DNA of 58,660 nt from CAKOSP01 sp964370755 (lineage in GTDB: Bacteria > Bacillota_I > Bacilli_A > RF39 > UBA660): positions 1 through 58,660 of the forward strand of contig CAYJKL010000005.1 of assembly GCA_964370755.1 (NCBI GenBank). The letters run 5' to 3'. Below the pieces are notes generated by a model that searched no databases, was not told the DNA's origin, and saw only the letters and a program-made list of their open reading frames with translations. A program made the position numbers and the translations under genes. How positions within the stretch are numbered: position 1 is the first letter of the stretch; every line of letters begins with the position of its first letter. Positions 17,799 to 25,614 of the stretch are shown here, one piece after another.

Positions 17799-19253
17799 AT
17801 GTATAAAGTTTTAATTGGTATTGAAATGCATACCGTTTGTAATAAAACTAATACTAAGGTTTTTTCAAAAGCTAAAAATGACTTTTGTGAAATACCTAAT
17901 ACTAATGTTGCACCACTTGATTTAGCTCTGCCTGGGTGTTTGCCTGTTCTTAATAAAAACGTTCTTAAAATGGCCCTTAAAATGAGTATGATTTTAGGGT
18001 GTACTGTTCCAGAGTATATTTACTTTGAAAGAAAAAATTATTATTATCCAGATTTACCAAAAGGGTTTCAAATTACGCAGGAAACTAAACCTGCGCCAGT
18101 TGGTATATATGGAGAAGTTGAATATGAACTTAATGGAGATTTTAAAACTGCGGTTATTGATAATATACATTTAGAAGAAGATACTGCGGCACTTGATCAT
18201 GGCGAGAGAACTTCTTTAGTTGATTATAATAGGGCTGGTCTTCCTCTTTTTGAACTTGTTACTGCGCCTTGTTTTCATAACGCTGAAGAAGTACTTGCGT
18301 TTGTAGATACAATTATTAAATTATATCAATATGCTGGTATTAGTGATGCTGACCCTAAAAAAGGTCAAATTAGATGTGATGTAAATTTATCTGTTATGAA
18401 AGAAGAATTAGATGAAAAAGATCCTTCTAACTGGGGGACTAAAGTTGAAGTTAAAAATGTAAACTCCCTTGGTGGTATTAAAGGGGCTATTTTATATGAA
18501 ACTAAAAGGCAACTTGACGCTATTAATAATGGAACTTATGAAAGTGAAATTAAACAAGAAACTAGAAGATGGGATGAAGCAAGTGCTTCAACTGTGTTTA
18601 TGCGTAGTAAAGCAAATGCTATTGATTATAAATATTTTATAGAACCTAATATTCCACCTTTTAAACTTGATAAAGAGTTTGTTGAAGAAATTAAAAGTGA
18701 AATTCCAGTACTTGCAAATGAAAGAATTAAAAAGTATTTAAATGATTATAAACTTTCATATGTAGATGCTGCGCAGTTAATTAAAAATAAAGATGTTTCT
18801 GATTATTTTGATTCGTGCATGAATATAGGTATTAAACCTAGTGTTTGTTCTAACTGGCTTCTTACTACTATTTTGGGTTATTTAAATAAAGAGGAAATTA
18901 GTATAAATGATTTTTATTTAGAGCCTAAGTTTCTTAAAATTATAACTGATAATATTGAATCTGGGAATATATCTAGTAAACAAGGTAAAGAAATATTTTA
19001 TAAAAGTTTAGAAGAGAAGAAATCTCCAGAAGAGTTTATTAGTGAAAATTCTCAAGTTTCTGATGAAGATGAGCTTGGTAAGATTATTGATGAAATAATT
19101 GAAAATAATAAAGAGCAAGTTAGTGCTTATCAAAATGGAAAAACTAATTTACTAGGATTTTTTGTTGGGGCAGTTATGAAAAAAACTGGTGGTAAAGCTA
19201 ATCCTAGTTTAACTAGTGAAATTATTAAATGGAAGATAGGGCAATATGAATAA
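17799..19253 (+). CDS. gatB: Asp/Glu-tRNA amidotransferase subunit B
   Basis: This 484-residue GatB has the N-terminal cradle kinase domain (GIEMHTVCNKTNTKVFSK, FERKNYYYPDLPKGFQI, IDNIHLEEDTAALDH, VDYNRAGLPLFELVT) and a C-terminal YqeY/tail domain that grips tRNA. It activates Glu- or Asp-tRNA by phosphorylation and accepts ammonia from GatA. The start directly abuts the gatA stop, with AAGGAGGTG before it; the end overlaps the next small gene by 8 bases. Confidence 0.96.
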   Translation: MYKVLIGIEMHTVCNKTNTKVFSKAKNDFCEIPNTNVAPLDLALPGCLPVLNKNVLKMALKMSMILGCTVPEYIYFERKNYYYPDLPKGFQITQETKPAPVGIYGEVEYELNGDFKTAVIDNIHLEEDTAALDHGERTSLVDYNRAGLPLFELVTAPCFHNAEEVLAFVDTIIKLYQYAGISDADPKKGQIRCDVNLSVMKEELDEKDPSNWGTKVEVKNVNSLGGIKGAILYETKRQLDAINNGTYESEIKQETRRWDEASASTVFMRSKANAIDYKYFIEPNIPPFKLDKEFVEEIKSEIPVLANERIKKYLNDYKLSYVDAAQLIKNKDVSDYFDSCMNIGIKPSVCSNWLLTTILGYLNKEEISINDFYLEPKFLKIITDNIESGNISSKQGKEIFYKSLEEKKSPEEFISENSQVSDEDELGKIIDEIIENNKEQVSAYQNGKTNLLGFFVGAVMKKTGGKANPSLTSEIIKWKIGQYE

Positions 19254-19557
19254 GTATGATTTTTTTAAAAGATATAGTCTTGAATATTTTAAACTAGGTG
19301 GACCGTTGTTTTATGATATTAAAGATTATGTAGCATTTCTTGATATGCATCTTCAAGATGATGTAGATAAAGCTAATGAAATTGCAAAAAAATATGGTTT
19401 TATAGGTTGTCACGTTGAGTATTTGCATAGAATTATTAAAAGAGATTTTTCGCATAATAAAGATATGAGTTTTCGTGATTGTGTAGAAGTTTTAAAAACT
19501 AAAGTTTTAATGGACGGAAATGAGAGTATAAAAGATAATGAAAAAATACAGATATAA
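19246..19557 (+). CDS. Unknown 103-residue protein at the end of the gat operon
   Basis: Small soluble protein with aromatic-rich start (NKYDFFKRYSLEYFKLGGPLFYDIKDYVAFL) and a Lys-rich tail. No family recognised. It overlaps gatB by 8 bases and the next gene by 20, so it is certainly translated within the same operon if real. It has no membrane segment. Confidence 0.6.
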   Translation: MNKYDFFKRYSLEYFKLGGPLFYDIKDYVAFLDMHLQDDVDKANEIAKKYGFIGCHVEYLHRIIKRDFSHNKDMSFRDCVEVLKTKVLMDGNESIKDNEKIQI

Positions 19558-19792
19558 TAATAAAGAGAGTGTTACTGGTAAAGAGTTGCTTGCTTATACT
19601 GGGACTGCAGTTGGATATATATGTGCTATTGCACTTGGTGTTAACTTAGATAATTTTAATTCTGAAGTAAGCTCGTCTTTAAATTATGTTGCTATTGGTA
19701 GTACGGTACTTGGTTCTGTTTCGGCGTACTGTGCTTATAAGTTACGTGAAAACAGAAAAAGTAATAGTAATAGTGGTAATAAAAGAAGATAA
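19538..19792 (+). CDS. Small two-helix membrane protein
   Basis: 84 residues with two hydrophobic helices (ELLAYTGTAVGYICAIALGV, ~16-36; LNYVAIGSTVLGSVSAYCAY, ~48-67) and a basic Asn/Ser/Lys tail. It resembles the next gene (19891-20166) in layout and in the loop motif V-N-[LF]-[DE]-x-F, so the two appear to be paralogues. Function unknown. Confidence 0.6.
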   Translation: MKKYRYNNKESVTGKELLAYTGTAVGYICAIALGVNLDNFNSEVSSSLNYVAIGSTVLGSVSAYCAYKLRENRKSNSNSGNKRR

Positions 19793-19836
19793 ATTTGTAA
19801 ATAATTTGTCTTTTTTTAATATAATGTGATATATTC

Positions 19837-19865
19837 TTGTGCAATTTTTAATAATGTTATATAAT
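19837..19865 (+). promoter_or_regulatory. Promoter for the 19891-20388 pair
   Basis: TTGTGC (19837-19842), 17-base spacer and TATAAT (19860-19865), 26 bases before the ATG; AAGGGG serves as ribosome-binding site. Confidence 0.7.
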
Positions 19866-19890
19866 AGGTCTTCTGAAAGGGGAAATATAA

Positions 19891-20166
19891 ATGAAAAATA
19901 GATTTAAATATAGTAAAGTTAATGATATGGTTAGAAATGATTTTGCTAATTATGCACTTGCTGCTGCTGGTTTAATTACAGCTGGTACTGTTGCGGTTAA
20001 TTTCGAATCATTTGATAATCCAGAAGCATTTCCGATTTTAATGATTGGGATAGCTGCTGCTATATGTGGTGCTGGATCTTCATACGCTGTTTATAATAAT
20101 TACAAAAATAATGTTAGTATTGATGAAGAAATTAATATTGAAGATTATACTAGTAGAGGTAAATAA
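19891..20166 (+). CDS. Small two-helix membrane protein (paralogue of 19538-19792)
   Basis: 91 residues with a basic N-terminus, helices at ~18-38 (NYALAAAGLITAGTVAVNF) and ~48-68 (FPILMIGIAAAICGAGSSYA), and an acidic tail. The order helix, VNFESF loop, helix, SYAVY matches the preceding small gene. It has a separate promoter, so the pair is duplicated but differently regulated. No function recognised. Confidence 0.65.
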   Translation: MKNRFKYSKVNDMVRNDFANYALAAAGLITAGTVAVNFESFDNPEAFPILMIGIAAAICGAGSSYAVYNNYKNNVSIDEEINIEDYTSRGK

Positions 20167-20169
20167 TTT

Positions 20170-20388
20170 ATGCTTGAAATCGGAAATGTAATTGAGTTAT
20201 CTGATGGTCATGAATATGTGGTTACAAATAAAGTTAGTCATGGAAATAGATTTTATTTCTTTATTATTGGAAAAAATGATTTAAAAAAATTTAAATATGT
20301 TTTATTAGATAATGATGAATTAGTTGAAATTGAAGATTTGAGTATTATTAGAGATTTATCTTTAGTTATGCAGAAAGAAATGAGTTAG
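20170..20388 (+). CDS. Small beta-rich unknown protein
   Basis: 72 residues beginning MLEIGNVIELSDGHEYVVTNK, a pattern of short beta strands with a Gly turn that resembles small barrel proteins of the DUF1292/SH3-like type, but I cannot assign it firmly. It starts three bases after the preceding membrane protein. Its terminator overlaps its stop codon. Confidence 0.6.
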   Translation: MLEIGNVIELSDGHEYVVTNKVSHGNRFYFFIIGKNDLKKFKYVLLDNDELVEIEDLSIIRDLSLVMQKEMS

Positions 20389-20407
20389 TAATGCCTAACT
20401 TTTTTTG
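20383..20407 (+). terminator. Terminator of the 19891-20388 unit
   Basis: AGTTAG, six-base loop, CTAACT, then seven T; the stem includes the TAG stop. Confidence 0.85.
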
Positions 20408-20436
20408 TTGTATTATGGTTTCTATTATGTTAAAAT
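20408..20436 (+). promoter_or_regulatory. Promoter for the 61-residue gene
   Basis: TTGTAT (20408-20413), 17 bases, TAAAAT (20431-20436), with GTAGGGT and the ATG at 20453 following closely. Confidence 0.55.
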
Positions 20437-20452
20437 TTAGTTAGTAGGGTAC

Positions 20453-20638
20453 ATGAAAAATAGTTATAGATGTTATGAAGAAGAGTGGACAGGTGGCTTT
20501 TCTAGTGATAATGTAGATCCTGAAACTCGTCAAAAACAAGAAATATTATGGAATTTTTTATTAGGTAGTTTTAATAGTGAAGTTGATTTTAAAGATTTCA
20601 TTGACACTAAACTTGATGAATTAGGAAGGTCTAGATAA
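20453..20638 (+). CDS. Unknown 61-residue protein
   Basis: Short acidic protein with no membrane segment (MKNSYRCYEEEWTGGFSSDN...). Flanked by its own promoter and a terminator at 20648-20687, which supports a real monocistronic gene. No homology recognised. Confidence 0.55.
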   Translation: MKNSYRCYEEEWTGGFSSDNVDPETRQKQEILWNFLLGSFNSEVDFKDFIDTKLDELGRSR

Positions 20639-20647
20639 AATAAAAGT

Positions 20648-20687
20648 AAAAAGTTGAAAATGTTATTTCACTTTTTATTTTTTTATG
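20648..20687 (+). terminator. Terminator after the 61-residue gene
   Basis: AAAAAGTTGAAA pairs imperfectly with TTTCACTTTTT around a short loop and is followed by a T-rich run. It precedes a TATAAT at 20689-20694 that probably belongs to the HerA-like gene. Confidence 0.65.
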
Positions 20688-20722
20688 TTATAATTTTAAT
20701 TAGAATAAAGAGGTGCTTTTAA

Positions 20723-22756
20723 ATGTTTGGAAATATTTTATATATAGGTGAGAGTATAGCTCATGTTGAGAATAAAGCAACATCTGCTGCTAGTACAGAT
20801 TTAATGAACTTACATGTTATATTTGAGTCTGGTGAACAAAGAATTTTAGGAGAAGTTTCTGAACTTAATAAAGAGTTAATTAAGATTAGACTTCTTGGAG
20901 AATACGTTGATGGAAGATATTTAAATGGTATCTTAAGAAAGCCACTGCTTAATAGTCAAATTAGAATTATTAATAGTGAAGAGTTAATGGAACTTGTAGG
21001 TACTGAGGGTGATGAGGCTATTGTTCTTGGTAACCATGCGATTTATAAAGGATTTAAAGTTGTTCCTAGGCTTAATAATTTATTTGCTAATCATTTAGCT
21101 ATATTTGGTAACTCTGGGTCAGGTAAATCTTATGGTACTACTAGAATTATGCAAAATATATTTAATAATAAATTAATTAATTCGATTGGTGCTAATGTAA
21201 TTATATTTGACTCTTTTGGTGAGTATAGAACATCTTTTTCTAAACTAAGTGAGTATAATCCTGATTATCATTATAAGTTTATTACAAGTAATAGAACAGA
21301 GCCTACTGATTTGCCACTTGAGATTCCACTTAACCTTTTAACTGTAGATGATTTTGCACTACTGCTTCAAGCTGAGTCACATGCGCAATTACCGATTATT
21401 GAACATACTGTTAAACTTGCTAAAATATTTTCTTTGAATAGTCCTGAGAGTAATGCTTATAAAAATCATTTGATTGCTAAAGCTTTAATTGCTATTTTAT
21501 TTAGTAATGAAACTATACAAACTAAGAAGAATGAAATATTTAAAGTTATTGAAGTTTGTCATACTGATGAGATGAATTTTGATGCTGTAATACCTGGTAT
21601 GGGTTATACTAGGTCATTTAGTGAATGTTTTGAAATTGATTCAAGAGGACAATTTGGGGAAAGTGTTTTAATTACTGATTATATTTTAACATTTATTCAA
21701 GAAGATCATGAGTCTGTTGTGGTTCCTAAGATTGCTACGTTTGATTTAAAAGAATTTCAAAGCGCACTTGAGTTTACTTTAATTAGTGAAGGGTTCTTAC
21801 ATAATGAAACACTTTATGATATCGCAATTATTCTTAAAGTTAGACTTAATGCGATAATTAATAGTAATATAAATTCGTTTTTTGTTAAAACTGATTATGA
21901 TATAAAAGGGTTTGTTAAAAATTTAACTTCAATCAATGGTAATAAGGCACAAGTTATAAATGTTAATTTAGAAGAAGTTGATGATCATGTTGCTAAAGTT
22001 ATCGTTAAGATATATTCAAGATTATTGTTTCAATTTTCTAAAGCTAATGATGAAAGAGCTAGTGTTCCTTTTCATTTATTTTTAGAAGAAGCTCATAGAT
22101 ATGTTCAAAATGATAAAGATACATTTTTAATCGGGTATAATATATTTGACCGTATTGCTAAAGAGGGTAGAAAATATGGGATACTTCTTAATATAATATC
22201 TCAAAGACCTGTTGAGATGAGTGAGACTGTTATATCTCAGATTTCAAACTTTTTAATATTTAAAATGACACATCCAAAAGATATTAAATATATTGAAGAG
22301 ATGTTACCTGGTGTATCTGCTGATATTTTAGAGAAACAAAAAACACTTCAACCAGGTACTTGTGTTGCATTTGGTTCTGCGTTTAAAATACCTATGATAG
22401 TTAAACTTGATTTACCAGATCCAGCGCCATATTCATCTAGTTGTGATGTAACGGCTACTTGGAAAACAAAAAAAGAAATAGTTGCAGGAACACTTAATGA
22501 TAATGCGGCTGTTATGAGTAATAATATACCGCCAATTCCTGGAAGCGGTAATCCTATTCCTCCAGCTAGTGGACTAGAGAATATTGTTCCTTCGGGAATG
22601 CCACCTATGCCGCCAGCTAGTGGGGTAGATAATAATATACCTGCCGGTATGCCGCCTATGCCTGGAGCACAAAATAATATGGCGACTCCAGGTGTTGTGA
22701 ATGCACCTACTGAAAATAGATTTATGAATTTAAATGATCTTAATGCACCACAATAG
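20723..22756 (+). CDS. HerA/FtsK-type P-loop ATPase (DUF87) with Pro-rich tail
   Basis: This 677-residue protein has a HAS-barrel-like N-terminus, Walker A (AIFGNSGSGKSYGTTRIM, ~129), Walker B (FHLFLEEAHRYV, ~450), and the HerA sensor/arginine-finger segment (IAKEGRKYGILLNIISQRP). HerA-family hexamers pump or unwind DNA and usually partner with a NurA nuclease or SIR2 protein; none is adjacent here. From ~residue 595 the sequence turns into a low-complexity Pro/Met/Gly tail with repeats of the kind IPxGMPPMPxASG, which may bind a partner. The terminator overlaps the 3' end. Confidence 0.85.
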   Translation: MFGNILYIGESIAHVENKATSAASTDLMNLHVIFESGEQRILGEVSELNKELIKIRLLGEYVDGRYLNGILRKPLLNSQIRIINSEELMELVGTEGDEAIVLGNHAIYKGFKVVPRLNNLFANHLAIFGNSGSGKSYGTTRIMQNIFNNKLINSIGANVIIFDSFGEYRTSFSKLSEYNPDYHYKFITSNRTEPTDLPLEIPLNLLTVDDFALLLQAESHAQLPIIEHTVKLAKIFSLNSPESNAYKNHLIAKALIAILFSNETIQTKKNEIFKVIEVCHTDEMNFDAVIPGMGYTRSFSECFEIDSRGQFGESVLITDYILTFIQEDHESVVVPKIATFDLKEFQSALEFTLISEGFLHNETLYDIAIILKVRLNAIINSNINSFFVKTDYDIKGFVKNLTSINGNKAQVINVNLEEVDDHVAKVIVKIYSRLLFQFSKANDERASVPFHLFLEEAHRYVQNDKDTFLIGYNIFDRIAKEGRKYGILLNIISQRPVEMSETVISQISNFLIFKMTHPKDIKYIEEMLPGVSADILEKQKTLQPGTCVAFGSAFKIPMIVKLDLPDPAPYSSSCDVTATWKTKKEIVAGTLNDNAAVMSNNIPPIPGSGNPIPPASGLENIVPSGMPPMPPASGVDNNIPAGMPPMPGAQNNMATPGVVNAPTENRFMNLNDLNAPQ

Positions 22757-22767
22757 TGGTGTTTTTT
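22746..22767 (+). terminator. Terminator of the HerA-like gene
   Basis: CACCAC, AATA loop, GTGGTG, then six T; the stem includes the stop codon. Confidence 0.9.
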
Positions 22768-22835
22768 CTATGTTTGGTGCATAATATATAGTAGTTTTAA
22801 TACAATTTTATTTTGTATCAAATGAGATACAATGA

Positions 22836-22864
22836 TTGACTTTTTTCATAATTTATGTTATAAT
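22836..22864 (+). promoter_or_regulatory. Promoter for the glucosaminidase gene, with adjacent dyads
   Basis: TTGACT (22836-22841), 17-base spacer, TATAAT (22859-22864). Immediately upstream are two dyads: TACAA...TTGTA (22801-22817) and TTGTATC...GATACAA (22813-22832), which could be an operator (inference). Confidence 0.75.
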
Positions 22865-22890
22865 TTATATTAGCCGGAAGGTAGAGGAAG

Positions 22891-23727
22891 ATGAGAAAAA
22901 TAATGAAAAATATAACACCATGTGCAGTGCTTAGTATAGCTTTAATACTATTTGGAATATCTAGTATTACAGGGTATATATCACTAAGTATTATTGATGG
23001 AGGTAAAACTACAATTAATAGTAAATCTATAATTGCTAGTGATACTAAGAAAATTTCTAAAGAAGAATTATTAGCTATAGCTATTGATGAATTTTTAGTA
23101 GAAAATGAAAGTACAATTAGTTTTTATACTAATTCATTTCAAATAACTGAGGGGTATATAGCAGATCAAATTAGACTTTTAAATACTGGTAAAGATGAAT
23201 TTGATGAAACTAATGTGTTTAATTTAACTACAAGTTATGAGTCATTTGATGAACAGTTATTTAACTATGTTATAGGATTACTTGGTACAAATCCAGAAGT
23301 GTTTTCTAATAATGTAGTACCAACTTATGCTAGTAAAGAATATATGATTGGTCTTATTGATTACTTTTGTGGTTTTTATCCAGCAGTTGACGCAAAGATT
23401 GCTAAAACTATAGTAAACGTTGAATCTGGGTATGCTGCTAGAAGTATGCTTAATAAAAATAATATATTTGGTGGTATGAGTGGTGGTAGTGTTATTACTT
23501 ATAAAACTATTGAATATGGAGTGTTTAGTTATATTAAGCTTCTAAATGATGGATATTTCTCGCAAGGACTTACTACTGTTGAATCTATTGGTTATAAGTA
23601 TAATCCAACGTATGAAAATGGTGTAAAAGTTGCTAGTCCATCTTGGGTATCTAAAATATATAATTATTTGTATCAGTTTGAAGGTGCTAAAGAAATTAGT
23701 GTTGACGAACTGCTTAACTTACAGTAA
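22891..23727 (+). CDS. Membrane-anchored glucosaminidase-like cell-wall hydrolase
   Basis: 278 residues with one N-terminal membrane helix (~12-34) and a C-terminal domain (~150-270) containing AKIAKTIVNVESGYAARSML, NNIFGG and YGVFSYIKLL, the pattern of bacterial endo-beta-N-acetylglucosaminidase/lysozyme-fold domains; the Glu in NVESGY is the likely acid catalyst. Such enzymes cut the glycan strands of peptidoglycan outside the membrane. The start is taken at 22891 with GGAAGGTAGAGG upstream. The next gene follows nine bases later and is probably co-transcribed. Confidence 0.75.
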   Translation: MRKIMKNITPCAVLSIALILFGISSITGYISLSIIDGGKTTINSKSIIASDTKKISKEELLAIAIDEFLVENESTISFYTNSFQITEGYIADQIRLLNTGKDEFDETNVFNLTTSYESFDEQLFNYVIGLLGTNPEVFSNNVVPTYASKEYMIGLIDYFCGFYPAVDAKIAKTIVNVESGYAARSMLNKNNIFGGMSGGSVITYKTIEYGVFSYIKLLNDGYFSQGLTTVESIGYKYNPTYENGVKVASPSWVSKIYNYLYQFEGAKEISVDELLNLQ

Positions 23728-23736
23728 TATATAGGT

Positions 23737-24534
23737 ATGCAAGAAGTTATACTTAAAATAATATTAAACGCATGTAAAGAAAAAAGGTATATCACTGAAG
23801 GTGAATTACTTTTTTTATGTAATGAATTAAGAGATTTTTATAGAGTTTATGATTTAGTTAAATCCATTGATTTTAGTGATGATAGTGAAGGTATTGCAAA
23901 TTATAATTATGATAATAAAGCTGTTAGTTTTAATTATAAGAATATGCTAGGTTATGTGCGATGTTTTCTTGTGCTACATAGAGGACTTACGGAAGATGAT
24001 AACTTTTATAAATATGCTAATCTTACGCTTATTGAAATGATTATACATGAGTTTGAGCATGTTAAACATTTTAAAATAATTTTTGGTAAGAATAGTTTTA
24101 TGAAAGAGTATTTGCTTGCTGATTATGAGTATTTATTAACTGAACATGATGTGTCTTCTAAGGAAATATTATTACTGCAAAATAAGTATGTACGTTTATC
24201 TCCGATTGAAAATTTAGTTAAAATAGATAATATGAAAGAGATAATTTTATTAATAAGCGAAGATGATTTTTTAATTGATTTGACTGCTTTTTATGAAAGT
24301 GAGTTAAACTATGCTTATTTTAGAAATTATAGTAAAGATGCATCTATTATTGAAGATTCACCTTATTTTAGATTTATGAAATTAGTTAATCCTGGTGTTT
24401 TAGATAGACTTAGTTTTTATCATAAAAGTAGTATGTTTAATTATATTGATAGTTTAAGACGATTTGATTTTGAAGAAAGAATAAGACTTGGGTTTTATTT
24501 GAGTCCTTTAGAGAGGTCTAAGAATTTAAAATAA
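23737..24534 (+). CDS. Unknown protein with HEFEH motif, paralogue of the next gene
   Basis: This 265-residue soluble protein has MIIHEFEHVKHF at residues 101-112, an HExxH zinc-binding signature in the middle of a helix, suggesting a minimal zincin-like fold; a third ligand is not obvious. The C-terminal 'FDFEERIRLGFYLSPLERS' is shared with the next gene, which has the same length and aligns without a gap through the motif. It is nine bases downstream of the glucosaminidase gene. Metallopeptidase activity is an inference from the motif only. Confidence 0.65.
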   Translation: MQEVILKIILNACKEKRYITEGELLFLCNELRDFYRVYDLVKSIDFSDDSEGIANYNYDNKAVSFNYKNMLGYVRCFLVLHRGLTEDDNFYKYANLTLIEMIIHEFEHVKHFKIIFGKNSFMKEYLLADYEYLLTEHDVSSKEILLLQNKYVRLSPIENLVKIDNMKEIILLISEDDFLIDLTAFYESELNYAYFRNYSKDASIIEDSPYFRFMKLVNPGVLDRLSFYHKSSMFNYIDSLRRFDFEERIRLGFYLSPLERSKNLK

Positions 24535-24562
24535 TTGACTTTTTTACAAAAAAATGTATAAT
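24535..24562 (+). promoter_or_regulatory. Promoter for the second paralogue
   Basis: TTGACT (24535-24540) begins directly after the preceding stop codon, spacer 16, TATAAT (24557-24562). The -35 and its T-run resemble the promoter at 22836. Confidence 0.7.
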
Positions 24563-24584
24563 ATTAGTTACAAAAAGGGGAGTT

Positions 24585-25382
24585 ATGGAAGTAATTAGAG
24601 ATATACTTATTAGTAAGTCTATTGAAAGAACATTATTAAATAATAATGATTTGGTAGATATAGTTGATTATTTAATTGATTTTTATGATGTTAAAAATTA
24701 TATTTTTAGTGTGAATTATTATCATACTGAACCGTTTGATGATGGAATATCTTATGATAGAGGAACTAGGCGTCTTTTTATTAATTTAAATTTATTAACT
24801 GAGCATGCTTTTAGGACTATTAAACAATCTTGTGTTAGTTGTCATCAAAAAATAGATGTTCTTTATAATATGTTTATGATTAGAGAAATTTTAACTGAGT
24901 TTGAGTGTATTTCACAAACTAAGAAACATGATTTAGAGGAAGTTAATGATAATGAGTTAATGCTTATTGATTCAGATATTAAATTTAGAGAAAGAAGATT
25001 TGATGCTTATTTAAAATTTGATAATATAAGCGTTGTTAAGAATATGGCTAAAATTGATTCTGCTAATAAACTTTTAGATTTACATGATTTAAGATTTAAC
25101 GGAGAAAATGATGAGTTATCTAAACTTGCTTATGATACTCCTTTAAGATTATATAGATCTACTCTTAAAAACATTAAAATGTTTTCCCCACTTAGTAAGT
25201 ATATTTATTTAGCTGGAGCAGTTGAATATAAAAGTGTACCTGGTTATTTTGATAATAGATTACAGTTTTGGTATAACAGTAGAAAGTTATCTGTTGAAGA
25301 AAGACTAAGATATGGGTTTCCATTTTGGTATACTAATGAGAATGGATTTTTAGAATCTGTTCAAAAAAGAAGAAAAGTTTAA
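24585..25382 (+). CDS. Paralogue of 23737-24534 without the HExxH motif
   Basis: Also 265 residues. Where the first copy has HEFEH (104-108), this copy has TEFEC at the same positions, so both metal-binding His residues are lost while Glu, Phe and Glu remain. It has a CVSCH segment at 83-87 instead. The shared C-terminal pattern LSVEERLRYGF supports common ancestry. A non-catalytic partner or regulator is the natural guess. It has its own promoter and AAAGGGGAG ribosome-binding site. Confidence 0.65.
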   Translation: MEVIRDILISKSIERTLLNNNDLVDIVDYLIDFYDVKNYIFSVNYYHTEPFDDGISYDRGTRRLFINLNLLTEHAFRTIKQSCVSCHQKIDVLYNMFMIREILTEFECISQTKKHDLEEVNDNELMLIDSDIKFRERRFDAYLKFDNISVVKNMAKIDSANKLLDLHDLRFNGENDELSKLAYDTPLRLYRSTLKNIKMFSPLSKYIYLAGAVEYKSVPGYFDNRLQFWYNSRKLSVEERLRYGFPFWYTNENGFLESVQKRRKV

Positions 25383-25411
25383 AATTACTAGCATATTTTA
25401 TTATTATATGT

Positions 25412-25598
25412 TATAATTAAGTCATCTAAAGGTAAGATTACTCAATAAACCGACTATGATAGATAATCGGGGAATTAATTGTTTAGCAGGTTAGAAGACT
25501 TATCCATTAAGTGAATAAGAATCCAAAGCTTTTCATGTATTCTACCACCTCGCGTGTAGCGGGCTTTATCTAGAGGCTTATCTTTAGATTTTTTTTTT
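25412..25598 (+). ncRNA. ssrS: Probable 6S RNA (with its promoter -10)
   Basis: TATAAT at 25412-25417 predicts a start near 25424. TCTAAAGGTAAG (25425-25436) pairs with CTTATCTTTAGA (25577-25588) to close a ~165-nt RNA that ends in a ten-T run. The 3' half contains ACCTCGCGTGTAGCGGGCT, resembling the GC-rich closing region of 6S RNAs. Position supports it: in Bacillus a 6S RNA gene lies between aspS and yrvM(tcdA)-yrvN(rarA), and tcdA follows here at once. 6S RNA mimics an open promoter and binds sigma-A RNA polymerase. The central bubble was not folded rigorously. Confidence 0.65.
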
Positions 25599-25614
25599 AG
25601 AAGGAGAAGTTATT

